Below are positions 41,524 to 49,996 of a DNA stretch of 64,000 nucleotides, in pieces. Below the pieces are notes generated by a model. It ran no database searches. It was not told the origin of the DNA and worked only from the letters and a program-made list of their open reading frames with translations. The stretch's first letter is position 1, and the number at the start of each line of letters is the position of its first letter. Source of the stretch: Trachythela sp. YZ-2020 (Eukaryota; Cnidaria; Anthozoa; Malacalcyonacea; Clavulariidae); the NCBI GenBank assembly GCA_016169945.1, contig JADLSH010000358.1:3009001-3073000 (forward strand), read 5' to 3'. The position numbers and the translations under genes are program-made.

Positions 41524-41712
41524 TTAAACGTTACGCAACGCTTTATGTTACGCAACGCTATTAGTATTTAAACGTTACGCAACGCTATTAGTATTTAAAC
41601 GTTACGCAACGCTATTAGTATTTAAACGTTACGCAACGCTATTAGTATTTAAACGTTACGCAACACTTTACGTTACGCAACGCTTTATGTTACGCAACGC
41701 TTTATGTTATGC
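41524..41712. repeat. internal block 1 of TIR-type short repeats
   Basis: Tandem units of GTTACGCAACGC with alternating spacers TATTAGTATTTAAAC (27-bp unit) and TTTAT (17-bp unit). The same units form the inner TIRs, in the same orientation as the right end. It abuts the 5' end of the polymerase frame. Confidence 0.95.
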
Positions 41713-41864
41713 AATAAACCCTTGCTATCACGTGCGGTATCACGTGCAATCTTCATCATGACCTTAGTCTCAAGGACCTTGCCTTTGACCTTGACCTTGG
41801 CCGAAAAGCACGAAACTCTTGATATAAAGATTATTAATAGGCAGCTCTTGATATAAAGATTAAT

Positions 41865-42107
41865 ATGGATAATACGAAGAAAACCAACCAAGCGGAAAGA
41901 TCCCAAAGGTTTCGTGCAAAAAGGAAGGAAGAATTCTTAAAGTATAAAACATTCTATAACATAATGCTTGAGGAAAACCCCACGCGAGTGGCTCAGTACG
42001 AAAAATAATATGAAGAAAAAAAAAGAAGTGCAGAAAAGTCAGACAACTGCTCTGACATAGATACGAGCTGGTTGCCCGATCTTCCAGAGGTTCCAGATTT
42101 TAATTAA
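41865..42107 (+). pseudogene. small basic/acidic protein, in-frame stop
   Basis: ATG 41865 opens a frame with a basic helix (QAERSQRFRAKRKEEF) that stops at TAA 42006-42008. The frame then continues to TAA 42105-42107 with an acidic end (WLPDLPEVPDFN). If the first stop is a lesion, the gene had 80 codons: a basic helical region followed by an acidic tail. It is preceded by a doubled phrase CTCTTGATATAAAGATTA that includes TATAAAG. No family recognised. Confidence 0.45.
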
Positions 42108-42112
42108 ACTTC

Positions 42113-42375
42113 GAGAACAGTTTAGTAAAGCATCGTTATAAACTGTAAAAACTATTGTAAACACTCTTTCTATTTATATACGTACAAACCCCCCAACATT
42201 CGGCAAGTGGTTACCGTGAGAAAATTTGGTACGCATGCGCAGGATAGTTAACAGGTTTGAACCGTTGGCTTAGGGATATCAAACAATGCGTTCTATATTC
42301 TTTTGTAAATGTGGTGGTTCTTAAAAGAACCGGGTTTTTTTTGTTGTTTTTTCTTTGTTTTTTTTTATCTTGTCT
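42113..42375. other. spacer with poly-T tract
   Basis: No gene. A long T-rich run at about 42335-42369 lies immediately 3' of the nuclease-like gene on its minus strand. Confidence 0.5.
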
Positions 42376-42921
42376 CTAAAGATTCTCCTGCATCCATAAG
42401 GCATATGCTTCCACTTCGACTTTTGCAGAGTGATGGTACGCATTGGCTTCGAGGTGGTTGCCACATGTTTCCAACCAGACCAGCTGATCAAAAAGTTTTT
42501 CGGCTTTGGGACAACCGAAGCATTCCAAATTTACGGAAGGGATTTTGAGGTTTGCCAGCAAATCCCTCTCAAAATGACCCCCTTTGTAGGCAATTGTAGA
42601 GTTTGAGTTTACGCCTACTTCCCTGTAAAAACTCTCTACAATTGCCTCCAAATCCGAAATAGGGAATGCTTTGGTGCAACTGTACTCAAACGGTAGCTTA
42701 TGGATATGTCTTTTAACAAAGCTACAGCTCTTCCTGTCTTTTTGGGTGAGATCGTCCCAACTCATACCGATGTCGAAAAAGAAGGACCTGGCTTCTACGT
42801 TTCCGACCTTCATTAGACCCAGCTCCTTACATAAAAATCTGTTCGATACAGTGTATCCGTCCATGTCCATGACTGCTACGACATCAATTGGTTGACAATA
42901 CATGTTGAGTGTTCGATACAT
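42376..42921 (-). CDS. possible DEDD-type (RNase H fold) nuclease
   Basis: 181 residues from ATG 42921; Met7 (42903) is an alternative start. A DxD motif in VAVMDMDGY (Asp19, Asp21) opens the protein. HFERDLLANL and a Cys-containing NLECFGCPKAEKLFD lie in the middle, and HHSAKVEVEAYALWM closes it, giving an acidic/His arrangement like DEDDh exonucleases. I recognise the overall pattern from uncharacterised proteins of animal mobile elements; catalytic function is inferred. A TATATAA at 42945-42951 (minus strand) is close upstream and favours Met7. Confidence 0.5.
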   Translation of the reverse strand: MYRTLNMYCQPIDVVAVMDMDGYTVSNRFLCKELGLMKVGNVEARSFFFDIGMSWDDLTQKDRKSCSFVKRHIHKLPFEYSCTKAFPISDLEAIVESFYREVGVNSNSTIAYKGGHFERDLLANLKIPSVNLECFGCPKAEKLFDQLVWLETCGNHLEANAYHHSAKVEVEAYALWMQENL

Positions 42922-42944
42922 ATGTATCGTAAATCCTTAGGTTA

Positions 42945-42951
42945 TTATATA
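42945..42951 (-). promoter_or_regulatory. TATA box for the nuclease-like gene
   Basis: TATATAA on the minus strand, 24 nt from the first ATG and 42 nt from the second. Confidence 0.35.
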
Positions 42952-42975
42952 CTCTATGCATTGTGACGTCACATT

Positions 42976-43179
42976 TGTAATGTTACACAACGCTTTATGT
43001 TACGCAACGCTTCACGTTACGCAACGCTTCACGTTACGCAACGCTTTACGTTACGCAACGCTATTAGTATTTAAACGTTACGCAACGCTATTAGTATTTG
43101 AACGTTACGCAACGCTATTAGTATTAAACGTTACGCAACGCTATTAGTATTTAAACGTTACGCAACGCTTTATGTTACG
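42976..43179. repeat. internal block 2 of TIR-type short repeats
   Basis: Same units as block 1 and the inner TIR (GTTACGCAACGC plus TTTATG, TTCAC or TATTAGTATTTAAAC spacers), same orientation. It separates the nuclease-like gene from the zinc-finger gene. Confidence 0.95.
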
Positions 43180-43222
43180 GTTTTGATTGGTTGGCCGTGT
43201 CTGAACATGAACGAGCTGAGAG

Positions 43223-43229
43223 TATAAAT
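43223..43229 (+). promoter_or_regulatory. TATA box before the GRF gene
   Basis: TATAAAT 60 bp upstream of the ATG at 43283. Confidence 0.5.
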
Positions 43230-43282
43230 TGGGAAGAACCAAGCAAACTTCTCACAATACATACGCAACTTAAGCTAGTAAA

Positions 43283-43807
43283 ATGGAATGTTTGCATGGA
43301 AAACCTGCTTCTTGTTCAACCACGAAAAATGGTTCCTTCTGGTTTTGTGGGCAAAAACCATGCTGTGGTTTCGTTTGTACGGAAGACGATGGTTACCTAT
43401 TTCAAAAAGCCCTGACAGCCTGGAGAGCCATCGATTTAAAACAACCTATATGTCAAGAACACCACAAGCCTGCAAAGTTTCGCGTGGTCAAAGATTTGAT
43501 GAAAGAAAGCTTTGGCAGACCTTACTTTACCTGTGCAGAACGTGAAAATCCGTGTTCCCTCTGGATGTGGGCTGACGAGAATCAAATTGAGAAACCGAAC
43601 TGTTATCACGGCCAGCCGAGCTCCATGAAAAAAGTGAAAAAGGAAGGTCCTAACAAAGGTCGAAAGTTCTTTTGCTGTTCCAACGAAACTCGGTGTGATT
43701 ATTTTCAATGGGCACCTGAAGAACCAACAAACGTATCCAACGTTGAAGAACCTTTCATCCCGATGTTCTTCAAAAGCTTCTATCCCGACTCTCAGCAGAA
43801 TTGTTGA
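43283..43807 (+). CDS. triple GRF-type zinc-finger protein
   Basis: 174 residues. Three consecutive modules of the zf-GRF kind: residues ~3-30 (CLHGKPASC, then WFCGQKPCCGFVC), ~58-98 (CQEHHKPAKF, then GRPYFTCA and CSLWMWAD) and ~105-146 (CYHGQPSSMKKVKK, then KGRKFFCCS and CDYFQWAPEEP). GRF zinc ribbons bind single-stranded DNA in NEIL3, APEX2 and topoisomerase III. No catalytic domain is attached. A role in binding ssDNA, such as replication intermediates, is inference. Located next to the right TIR and flanked by repeat block 2. Confidence 0.78.
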   Translation: MECLHGKPASCSTTKNGSFWFCGQKPCCGFVCTEDDGYLFQKALTAWRAIDLKQPICQEHHKPAKFRVVKDLMKESFGRPYFTCAERENPCSLWMWADENQIEKPNCYHGQPSSMKKVKKEGPNKGRKFFCCSNETRCDYFQWAPEEPTNVSNVEEPFIPMFFKSFYPDSQQNC

Positions 43808-44000
43808 ACATTATAAACATTTAAAACATCTCAGCAGAATTGAAATATTGTACATTATAAACAGTTAGACCATTAATCTATTTTAAAATTTACCATGTAT
43901 TGTTATTTTTGTTTTTTAAATACATTATTGGAAATGATCAAACGTTGTAAATGTGTAATATTGATATTTCACAAGAGATTCCAAGTTCAACCCTGGAGGT

Positions 44001-44171
44001 TACGCAACGCTTTATGTTACGCAACGCTTTATGTTACGGCTTTATGTTACGCAACGCTTTATGTTGCGTCATCTCATTAGTATTCTTACTTCCAAGCGTG
44101 ACATCACTTCCGGTATTCTTACTTCCAAGTGTCAATTCACTTCCGCCGCCAGATGTATAGGGTTACCTACT
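44001..44171 (-). repeat. right terminal inverted repeat of the Polinton
   Basis: Inverse of the left end. Its inner part has fewer GTTACGCAACGC units than the left, and one unit is partly deleted (TTACGGCTTTATG at 44034-44046). Confidence 0.9.
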
Positions 44172-44203
44172 GACAGATGATCCTCAAAATTTCGCAATCC
44201 AAT

Positions 44204-44968
44204 ATGGCTGCCGCTACGGGAATCTCGACGGGAATCAAGGAAGCGAAAAATATGCTACGTTAAGCCCGTTTTCCACTAGGCGAAATTGTTCGCGCGAAGC
44301 GAAGCGAGAAACAAATTCAGCAATGTGATTGGTTAGCGAAAAAGCTCTTCGCGGTAAATTTTTCCGCTAACCAATCACGTTGCCGAAATTTGTTTTTCGC
44401 TTCGCTTCGCGCGAACAAATTCGCCTAGTGGAAAACGGGCTTAAGGAGCTAAAACGTCGCCTTGCTGGCATGTCAGTTGAACTAAATCAGACAGAATCTG
44501 CTAGAGTTGCTGCGAAATTATTTGCAATGAAATAATTTAAAGAAAGTAAACGAATTTCATTATATATGAGCATGCCAAATGAAGTCGACACCTTTGGAAT
44601 TATGGGAAAATTATTCGAATTGAACAAGAAGTGTTTTATACCACAGTATATTGGTCCGGTTATGAAAATGGTGGAGTTGATCTCGATGGCCGATTACGAG
44701 TTGTTGCCGCTTGAACAGCCTGCTGAGGATGATGACCGCGCAGATGCGTTAGAGACTGGGGGACTGGATCTAATAGTGGTCCCTGGACTGGGATTTACTA
44801 GAGAAGGGGCAAGGCTCGGTCGCGGCAAAGGATACTATGACAGTTACATTAATAGGTCTAAGGTGCTCGGACGTAAGGTGCCAGTTACTGTAGCACTTGC
44901 ATATAGTGTTCAGATTTGTGAGTCTGTGCCATGATGTTATTATCGATCATGTTTTGTATGCAGATTGA
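44204..44968 (+). pseudogene. MTHFS: intronless broken copy of 5-formyltetrahydrofolate cyclo-ligase
   Basis: MTHFS turns 5-formyl-THF into 5,10-methenyl-THF using ATP. The copy starts at ATG 44204 (MAAATGISTGIKEAKNML). It is cut by a 177-bp MITE, resumes with ELKRRLAGMSVELNQTE, hits TAA at about 44533, and continues in the same frame with MSMPNEV, CFIPQYIGP and the signature GLDLIVVPGLGF, then RLGRGKGYYDSYI. A frameshift near 44931 precedes the C-terminal end at TGA 44966-44968 (HDVIIDHVLYAD in the other frame). No introns are seen and an AATAAA follows at about 44968, so it is probably a processed copy, although no poly-A tract remains. Confidence 0.85.
44264..44440. mobile_element. piggyBac-type palindromic MITE, TTAA target
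   Basis: Ends CCCGTTTTCCACTAGGCGAA and its inverse, with TTAA on both sides (44260-44263 and 44441-44444). Almost the whole 177 bp folds back on itself (CGCGCGAAGCGAAGCGA facing its inverse). It sits inside the first part of the MTHFS-like frame. Confidence 0.9.
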
Positions 44969-45110
44969 ATAAATATTATATAAATAATTTAATTGATTAG
45001 TGCCACCTTCGATTGACTAGTGTGTAAAAGGAGTGTAACATAATTGCAGCCCATTTAATTAGCTAAATGTAACATTGTAGCCTTGTTTGTACAGTAGAAT
45101 ATCATGTACT
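44969..45110. other. non-coding downstream of the MTHFS copy
   Basis: AT-rich; nothing recognised beyond the AATAAA at its start. Confidence 0.5.
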
Positions 45111-45253
45111 ATTTCAAAAACGAGTTTGAGTGTTTGATCACGGTATCAAAACACGAGAATGCTCATGAATCTCGAGGGGCGAAGCCCCGAGAGATTCATT
45201 AGCTTTCGAGTGTTTTGCTACTGTGATCAAACACGCAGAACGAGTTTTTGAAA
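45111..45253. mobile_element. 143-bp foldback element
   Basis: ATTTCAAAAA ... TTTTTGAAAT ends, with GTGTTTGATCAC and CAAAACAC facing their inverses. The apex is GGGGCGAAGCCCC. No coding capacity. Confidence 0.8.
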
Positions 45254-46320
45254 TGGCTTCTCAAAACGAAAGGCAGTGAACCAATCAGGCGCCGTTTTAG
45301 GACAATCGCAGTGATTTTTTATTAAATTACGATGAATGAAACACTAGTGTTTGATTATCAAACACTAGTGTTTGATGCAGTGTTTTACCGGGTATGAAAG
45401 CCCATTCACGTGACGGAATGGAGCTGTCTGATTGAGTAAATTGCTAATGAATTATTAATGAGTTTGAGAAGATAATATCATTATTTAATGATTTTGATAG
45501 CTTACTAAAATATGGAAGATTAACAGATTTAATATATAATTTCTAGTAACTGGATTAAAAAGTAACCTTAGAGAATGTATTTTCTAAACAAATTGTATCC
45601 AAAACGTTTCTCACAGACACATGTTCGTTTTATAGCAAAAAAATGCTGTCGAAATGCTACCGAAGTCTTTTCTTACACCAAATATATCGCGCATTGCATC
45701 AAAAAGCAACTGTACTAGTAACGAGCAAAGCGTGCAATCGAAACGACTTAAATTTGTACAGTTTTAGTACGTCCTAATTTCTTTTTTGCTTCTTCAATTG
45801 TTCGGGTAATCTACAGTTATTTTGCTGTAATTGCTTTATAGAGGTTCCGATGAGCCAGCTCGTAAAGTCGACTGACGCGTTCTGCGTCGCGATAAGATTG
45901 CAGTTGAATCATATTTCATAACATGTACTCAAAGTATTCAACTGTTCATTCATCATAATTTGTGTTTTCATATAAAACAACTTTTATACAATAGCATATT
46001 TGTCTGTTGGGTAAAGCAAAATAGGGAGCATTTCAAAACATTTTCAAATCACATTAATCAGTATAATCAGTATAAAATCAGTATAAAATATCACAAATTA
46101 ATCCTTCATGTGTATATAATGATATAAATAAAACCGTATTTATCCTTGTTTTTGTTTTTATCTATTTTTGTTCGGCCAGAACCTGCAGACGTGTTGTTGC
46201 TTTGTACTTGACAAGCTTGCTGGAAACAAATTGTTTCGAATAGGAATACATCTTGTTAAGAATTACATCTAAAAAAATTGTTTCGAATACATCTTGTTAA
46301 AAATTTGAACTAGCTCAAAG
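45254..46320. other. non-coding; fragment of a dispersed foldback family
   Basis: No gene. The 45875-45935 segment (GACGCGTTCTGCGTC, then GATTGCAGTTGAATCAT) matches the arms of the foldback element at 47361-47998. Short palindromic AAACACTAGTGTTT lies near 45350. Confidence 0.55.
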
Positions 46321-46440
46321 TTGATGAGAGTTGATGAGAGTCGATAAGAGTCGATGAGAGTTGATGAGAGTCAATGAGAGTTGATGAGAGTCGATGAGAT
46401 TCGATGGGAGTTGATGAAAGTCGATGAGAGTTGATGAGAA
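46321..46440. repeat. 10-bp minisatellite (TYGATGAGAG)n
   Basis: Twelve consecutive 10-bp units of TTGATGAGAG or TCGATGAGAG with few changes. The flanking phrases (TCAAAGTTGATGAGAG, GAGAGTTGCAGTTCTCG, CCTCGTTTGGCC) recur, partly inverted, at 51170-51370. Confidence 0.9.
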
Positions 46441-46534
46441 TTGGCAGTCAAACGCGAGCGAGAGTTGCAGTTCTCGTCAATTCCCATCCTCGTTTGGCCA
46501 GGACTAAGGTTAATAAACTCCTACCCAAATATAT

Positions 46535-47293
46535 TCACATCACAATGATTTCACTATCACCGTTAAGCAATCTTGAATGCCTTCCATCACCACCTAGTAT
46601 CTCATCACCTAGTACCTCATCACTTAGTGCCTCGGTCTCATCGCCGTTCCAAACCTGGGTTTTCTCAACTTCCAGTTCATCATTCCATAAAGTTCCACTA
46701 TCCTCCTCGTCAACTTCAATTAGGCCGTGTAATTTCTTCAATTCCCTTAATTCTGGATCATTTTCCCTTTTCTCTCTTTCCTTATCATCAAACACATCTT
46801 GCTCGACTGACATCACAATATCATTCAGGTCGAGCACACCGGGAGACTGGGTACCAATACTATGTGTATCCCTATCTCTACGTACTCCTCCCCCGACCTT
46901 TCTCTTGCATTCCGCGCTATGCTCCTCTGGAACACTCCCTTCGATGCTTTCGCTGAAACCTCGCAATTGAGTACAGGCATGCTGTTTGTCTTGGCTTAGC
47001 CTAATAATCTCTATAGATCGACGATTTTCATTCTGTATTTTTTGCAAAATCGCATTTTGTCGTTGCAGTTCTTTCATCATATCAATAATTGTCCCCAAGT
47101 TTTCCTTCGTTCCGTAGTTTTCTGTGTTGTTGCTTCGTTTCGAAGAGAAATCGGGGCCGTAGAAAATAAATTCCCATATCGTTCGGGAAAAATCGTGTTT
47201 TTTGTTTGGACGTTCTTCTAAAGTAGGGACTAGCGTTGGTCGTTTCCATGGGAATCTTGAAGGCTTTCGTTCAAAGTCAATGATCATTTTCGC
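46535..47293 (-). CDS. probable C-terminal exon of the TRPA-like channel
   Basis: An acceptor CATCCTCTAG at 47294 opens a 252-codon frame in phase 0 (AKMIIDFERKPSRF) that ends at 46535. The order of features resembles a TRPA cytoplasmic tail: a basic Pro-rich stretch, an aromatic helix (RTIWEFIFYGPDF), then a coiled-coil candidate (LGTIIDMMKELQRQN and about 20 more residues). A long acidic tail follows (EVDEEDSGTLWNDELEVE). It lies downstream of the pore exon on the same strand. At least one short exon between 47294 and 49675 appears to be missing. It could instead be an unrelated single-exon frame. Confidence 0.45.
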   Translation of the reverse strand, partial: AKMIIDFERKPSRFPWKRPTLVPTLEERPNKKHDFSRTIWEFIFYGPDFSSKRSNNTENYGTKENLGTIIDMMKELQRQNAILQKIQNENRRSIEIIRLSQDKQHACTQLRGFSESIEGSVPEEHSAECKRKVGGGVRRDRDTHSIGTQSPGVLDLNDIVMSVEQDVFDDKEREKRENDPELRELKKLHGLIEVDEEDSGTLWNDELEVEKTQVWNGDETEALSDEVLGDEILGGDGRHSRLLNGDSEIIVM

Positions 47294-47360
47294 CTAGAGG
47301 ATGAAAGGACAATTTTTGTTTGCTTTAGAGTTTTAGAAAGCCGTTTCGATCGTACCCACG

Positions 47361-47998
47361 CTGCACATTCAAATGACGCGTTCTGCGTCCGAGTAATATT
47401 GCAGTTGAATCATAACATGTACACACGTTAAAATCTCAGCTCACATCTTGTCAACAAGATATGTTCGCAACAGACTCACAAAGCAAGCTTGTTAACAAGT
47501 TGTAATTTTATCAAGTTGCTACAAGGTTGTCACTCGCAACTTGTTGGCAAGTGTTGAATTGCAGGACGATAACAAGTTGTGGGAACAACTTGTAAAAAGT
47601 CAGTTGAGTCAACAACCTTGTAGCAAGTTGTCAACAAACCGTTGACAACTTGTCAACAAGCTGGGAACAAGCAGTGCCAACACATCTTGATAACAAGTAG
47701 TTGAAGCTGCATTGGTACAAGTCTGCTGCAGGTTTGTTACATCTTGTGCGTTTGTACGTGTTCACTCAGAAGTGAACAGAATTAAGATATTCATATAAAA
47801 GTATTCAACTGCTCAATCTATTTGTTTGAACACCAATGTGATTTGAATATCCAAAAAGTTGCTCGAAGAGCGATTAGTTTTCGCAAGGTTGACTCACTTC
47901 AAATTCTTCAAAGACTCCAGTCTCAGCTACATGTTACTTCATATTATGATTCAACTGCAATTTTATCCCGACGCAGAACGCATCATTTGGATGCGCAG
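47361..47998. mobile_element. 638-bp foldback element with CAAGTTG-repeat core
   Basis: Arms (TCAAATGACGCGTTCTGCGT, then TTGCAGTTGAATCAT) are matched inversely at 47945-47998. The core at about 47440-47700 is filled with CAACTTGTT / AACAAGTTG palindromic words. The open frame at 47822-48028 lies in the arm and is not a gene. It lies within the probable TRPA intron. Confidence 0.8.
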
Positions 47999-48102
47999 TC
48001 GACACTACAAACTGGCTCATTGAGCTAACATCTATATACCGTAAGCCATTTTACGATGGAGAAACGCTCTCGAATTAGAAGTCTTAAAATATAATAGAAT
48101 AT

Positions 48103-48266
48103 ACAAATAATGAATGTTTATGAGTGCAATGGTAAAAATATTTCCATGAGGTGAAAGATGGAATTTTCCAATTCATGAGGCGACAGCCGAGTGGAATGGG
48201 AAGTTCTATCTTTCACCGAATGAAAATATTTTTACCATTGCACGAATGAAAACATTCATTATTTGT
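48103..48266. mobile_element. 164-bp foldback element
   Basis: ACAAATAATGAATG ... CATTCATTATTTGT ends. TGCAATGGTAAAAATATTT and GGTGAAAGAT face their inverses across a ~40-bp loop. Confidence 0.85.
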
Positions 48267-48532
48267 CTTATATATAACAAAAATATATAAATGTTATTGA
48301 AAGATTTATTGAATTAAATACAAAACAATTACATGCCAGAGTCACACGATTGTATAAAGTTCAAAATTGATATAACAATCAAATAAACAAGTTCCAAAAA
48401 TGTTATAATGAAGAATTATTAAAATAATGCCATTTATTTCACGAAAATTTATCGTAAAACCATATTTTTACATCCACCATTTTGTTTGCATTTAAAAATT
48501 ACATCGGCCTCATTGTGAAATTAGGGTAAAAT

Positions 48533-48768
48533 CATAGAATAGGAAATGACTGGAAGGGCCACTTGAGGCGGAACCTTTGACGTTTTTGACGCTGCGCATG
48601 TCGCATTAAGCATGTTCATTACCATTATTCTCGCCAGTCAATTGCATTTTCTGGCCAATAAACACGCTGAACTGGCTGGTCCGCCATTATTCTGGCCAGA
48701 TAACTGCATAAAAATAGGGGGTCACGTTGCACTGCTGAGTGGCCTTTCTGGCCATTTCCTATTCTGTG
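48533..48768. mobile_element. 236-bp MITE with ~30-bp TIRs
   Basis: CATAGAATAGGAAATG (with TGGAAGGGCCAC following) faces GTGGCCTTTCTGGCC and CATTTCCTATTCTGTG. Inner CTGGCCAGA-type words add further inverted similarity. No target duplication identified. Confidence 0.75.
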
Positions 48769-49675
48769 GTAAAATGAGCTACAAACATAATACGATTAGG
48801 ATTTTGACGGATGGAATTTAATGAAAACCAAACCGTGGATATTTGTACAACAGGTGTACGTACCACAGAATACCACGGCACCACAGAATACCAGTCTTAT
48901 TTATTGATCTTATAAAATTTGGAGGAAACATACTATATACTTTATTTTTGTGAATATATATTAGTTTTAGTTTTAATTGACATATAAAAAACAAAAAATG
49001 AATATTTTCATAAAAATTCTTAAAAATAATCAGGATTAATTAACAAAAAATAACATTCTACATTTTTGATACTTTTTTCCCGCATAATGCCTGTAAAATT
49101 CGAAAGTTTAAAAATAAGTTTGTAAACCAGTATAACTTTGTTGATCACCACTTCTTCTATGCAACACAACATTATTACTATACAGGAATCACACCGAGAA
49201 ATCAATTTTACCATTGAAAAACTGAATTTTTCAAAATTATTGATAAACCTGGTATTCTTTGGTTACACCACTGGTATGCTGTACTGATTTTAGTATTTAC
49301 CTTTAACTAAATTAAGTTAGCAATATCCTACAGTATTATCACACAACATGACACACCAAATCCTGGTACAATTTGATAAACCGTTGCTTATTTATCTCTG
49401 CACTGGTATTATGTGGTACATTAGAGAGTTTGTTCCACAGAATGTTCAATTAAAAAAAAATAGTTAAGTCTATGAAATCTAGCCCCAAAACCCCCAGGAA
49501 GAAAAAATATATCGATAAACTATACTAAAAAATATTAAGAAACCACGTTATATATATTTGACAAAAGATATGGAATATGTAAATTTTTAATTTGCGGTAT
49601 TACCTATATATACAACCAATTAAATGACGAGAATCTACTAAGGCTTTTATATAATCCAATATATACGACACTTAC
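48769..49675. other. probable TRPA intron sequence, no exon identified
   Basis: AT-rich. A short exon linking the pore exon to the C-terminal exon may lie here, but no convincing acceptor-exon-donor set was found. The minus frame at 49020-49214 is unconvincing. Confidence 0.4.
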
Positions 49676-49996
49676 CGTGTGAATATGCTTTTGTAGTTTA
49701 GCTTGTTGCATAATACTGCTCGTATCGTCAATAGCAAGTGCCAACAACAAGTTCATGATAATGATTGGCATTACCACAAGAAATGCTATGAGATGAGCCA
49801 GTCTTAGCCAGTAAAATGTCTGGTATTCAGGAAATACATCTGATAGAAATGTCTCCTTAAAATCGAATTCACCCATGGTCATAGTGGCACCGGTTAACAT
49901 CGAGAGACCAAAATTCTGATAACCTTCCCTGTCATTCATTATCACTGTGAATGCTGCAGCGAAGGCGACCAGGAAGAATATTAGCAAGACCATAAC
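49676..49996 (-). CDS. TRPA-like exon: pore loop and S6
   Basis: Acceptor TTATCTTAAG at 49997, donor ACACG|GTAAG at 49675. Encodes VMVLLIFFLVAFAAAF, the pore-region Gly-Glu (MTMGEFDF) and S6. 107 codons, phase 0 at both ends. Confidence 0.88.

Larger units (their letters stand above)
37446..41555 (-). pseudogene. protein-primed family B DNA polymerase (pPolB), broken
   Basis: Parts from high to low coordinate. N-terminal region 41555-40797 has two W[ST]P-xxR-xxF-xxxWQ-xDEPLL repeats and the conserved IHVEMPQGGKGTKRSEINLE. A Cys-rich region follows. The exonuclease has Exo I LLFFDFEC, Exo II HNFQGYD and Exo III YCRSDVDIL. Palm motif A is DYTSLYPW and motif B KLMLNSFWGKF (across an intron). 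Three GT-AG introns are visible (39033-39105, 38665-38741, 38013-38095). Frameshifts lie near 40840, 39545 and 38800. Palm motif C (YxDTDS) is absent: FTTS is followed at once by the thumb at 37798-37815 in another frame. The C-terminus is 37844-37446. No ATG precedes the N-terminal repeats; the frame runs into the short-repeat block at 41528. Confidence 0.9.
27273..44171. mobile_element. complete Polinton/Maverick (adintovirus-like) element, 16.9 kb
   Basis: Begins AGTAGGTAACCC and ends GGGTTACCTACT, with the 6-bp target duplication GACAGA at 27267-27272 and 44172-44177. AG...CT ends with a 6-bp TSD are the Polinton hallmark. The gene content agrees: packaging ATPase, adenain-like protease, double-jelly-roll capsid protein, penton-like protein, retroviral-type integrase with chromodomain, and protein-primed B-family polymerase. 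Genes lie in blocks of alternating orientation. Several structural and replication genes are broken (see entries), so this copy is not autonomous. Confidence 0.97.

Noticed and set aside
41524..41712. Regular repeats with spacers, CRISPR-like at first sight
   Set aside because: The spacers are identical to each other and the repeats match the Polinton termini. It is a minisatellite derived from the TIR, in a eukaryotic context.
46431..46970. 179- and 127-codon plus-strand frames rich in Ser, Pro and His
   Set aside because: They lie opposite the acidic C-terminal exon on the minus strand and mirror its composition.
49020..49214. Candidate short TRPA exon
   Set aside because: Lacks a good acceptor/donor pair and its translation shows no TRPA similarity.
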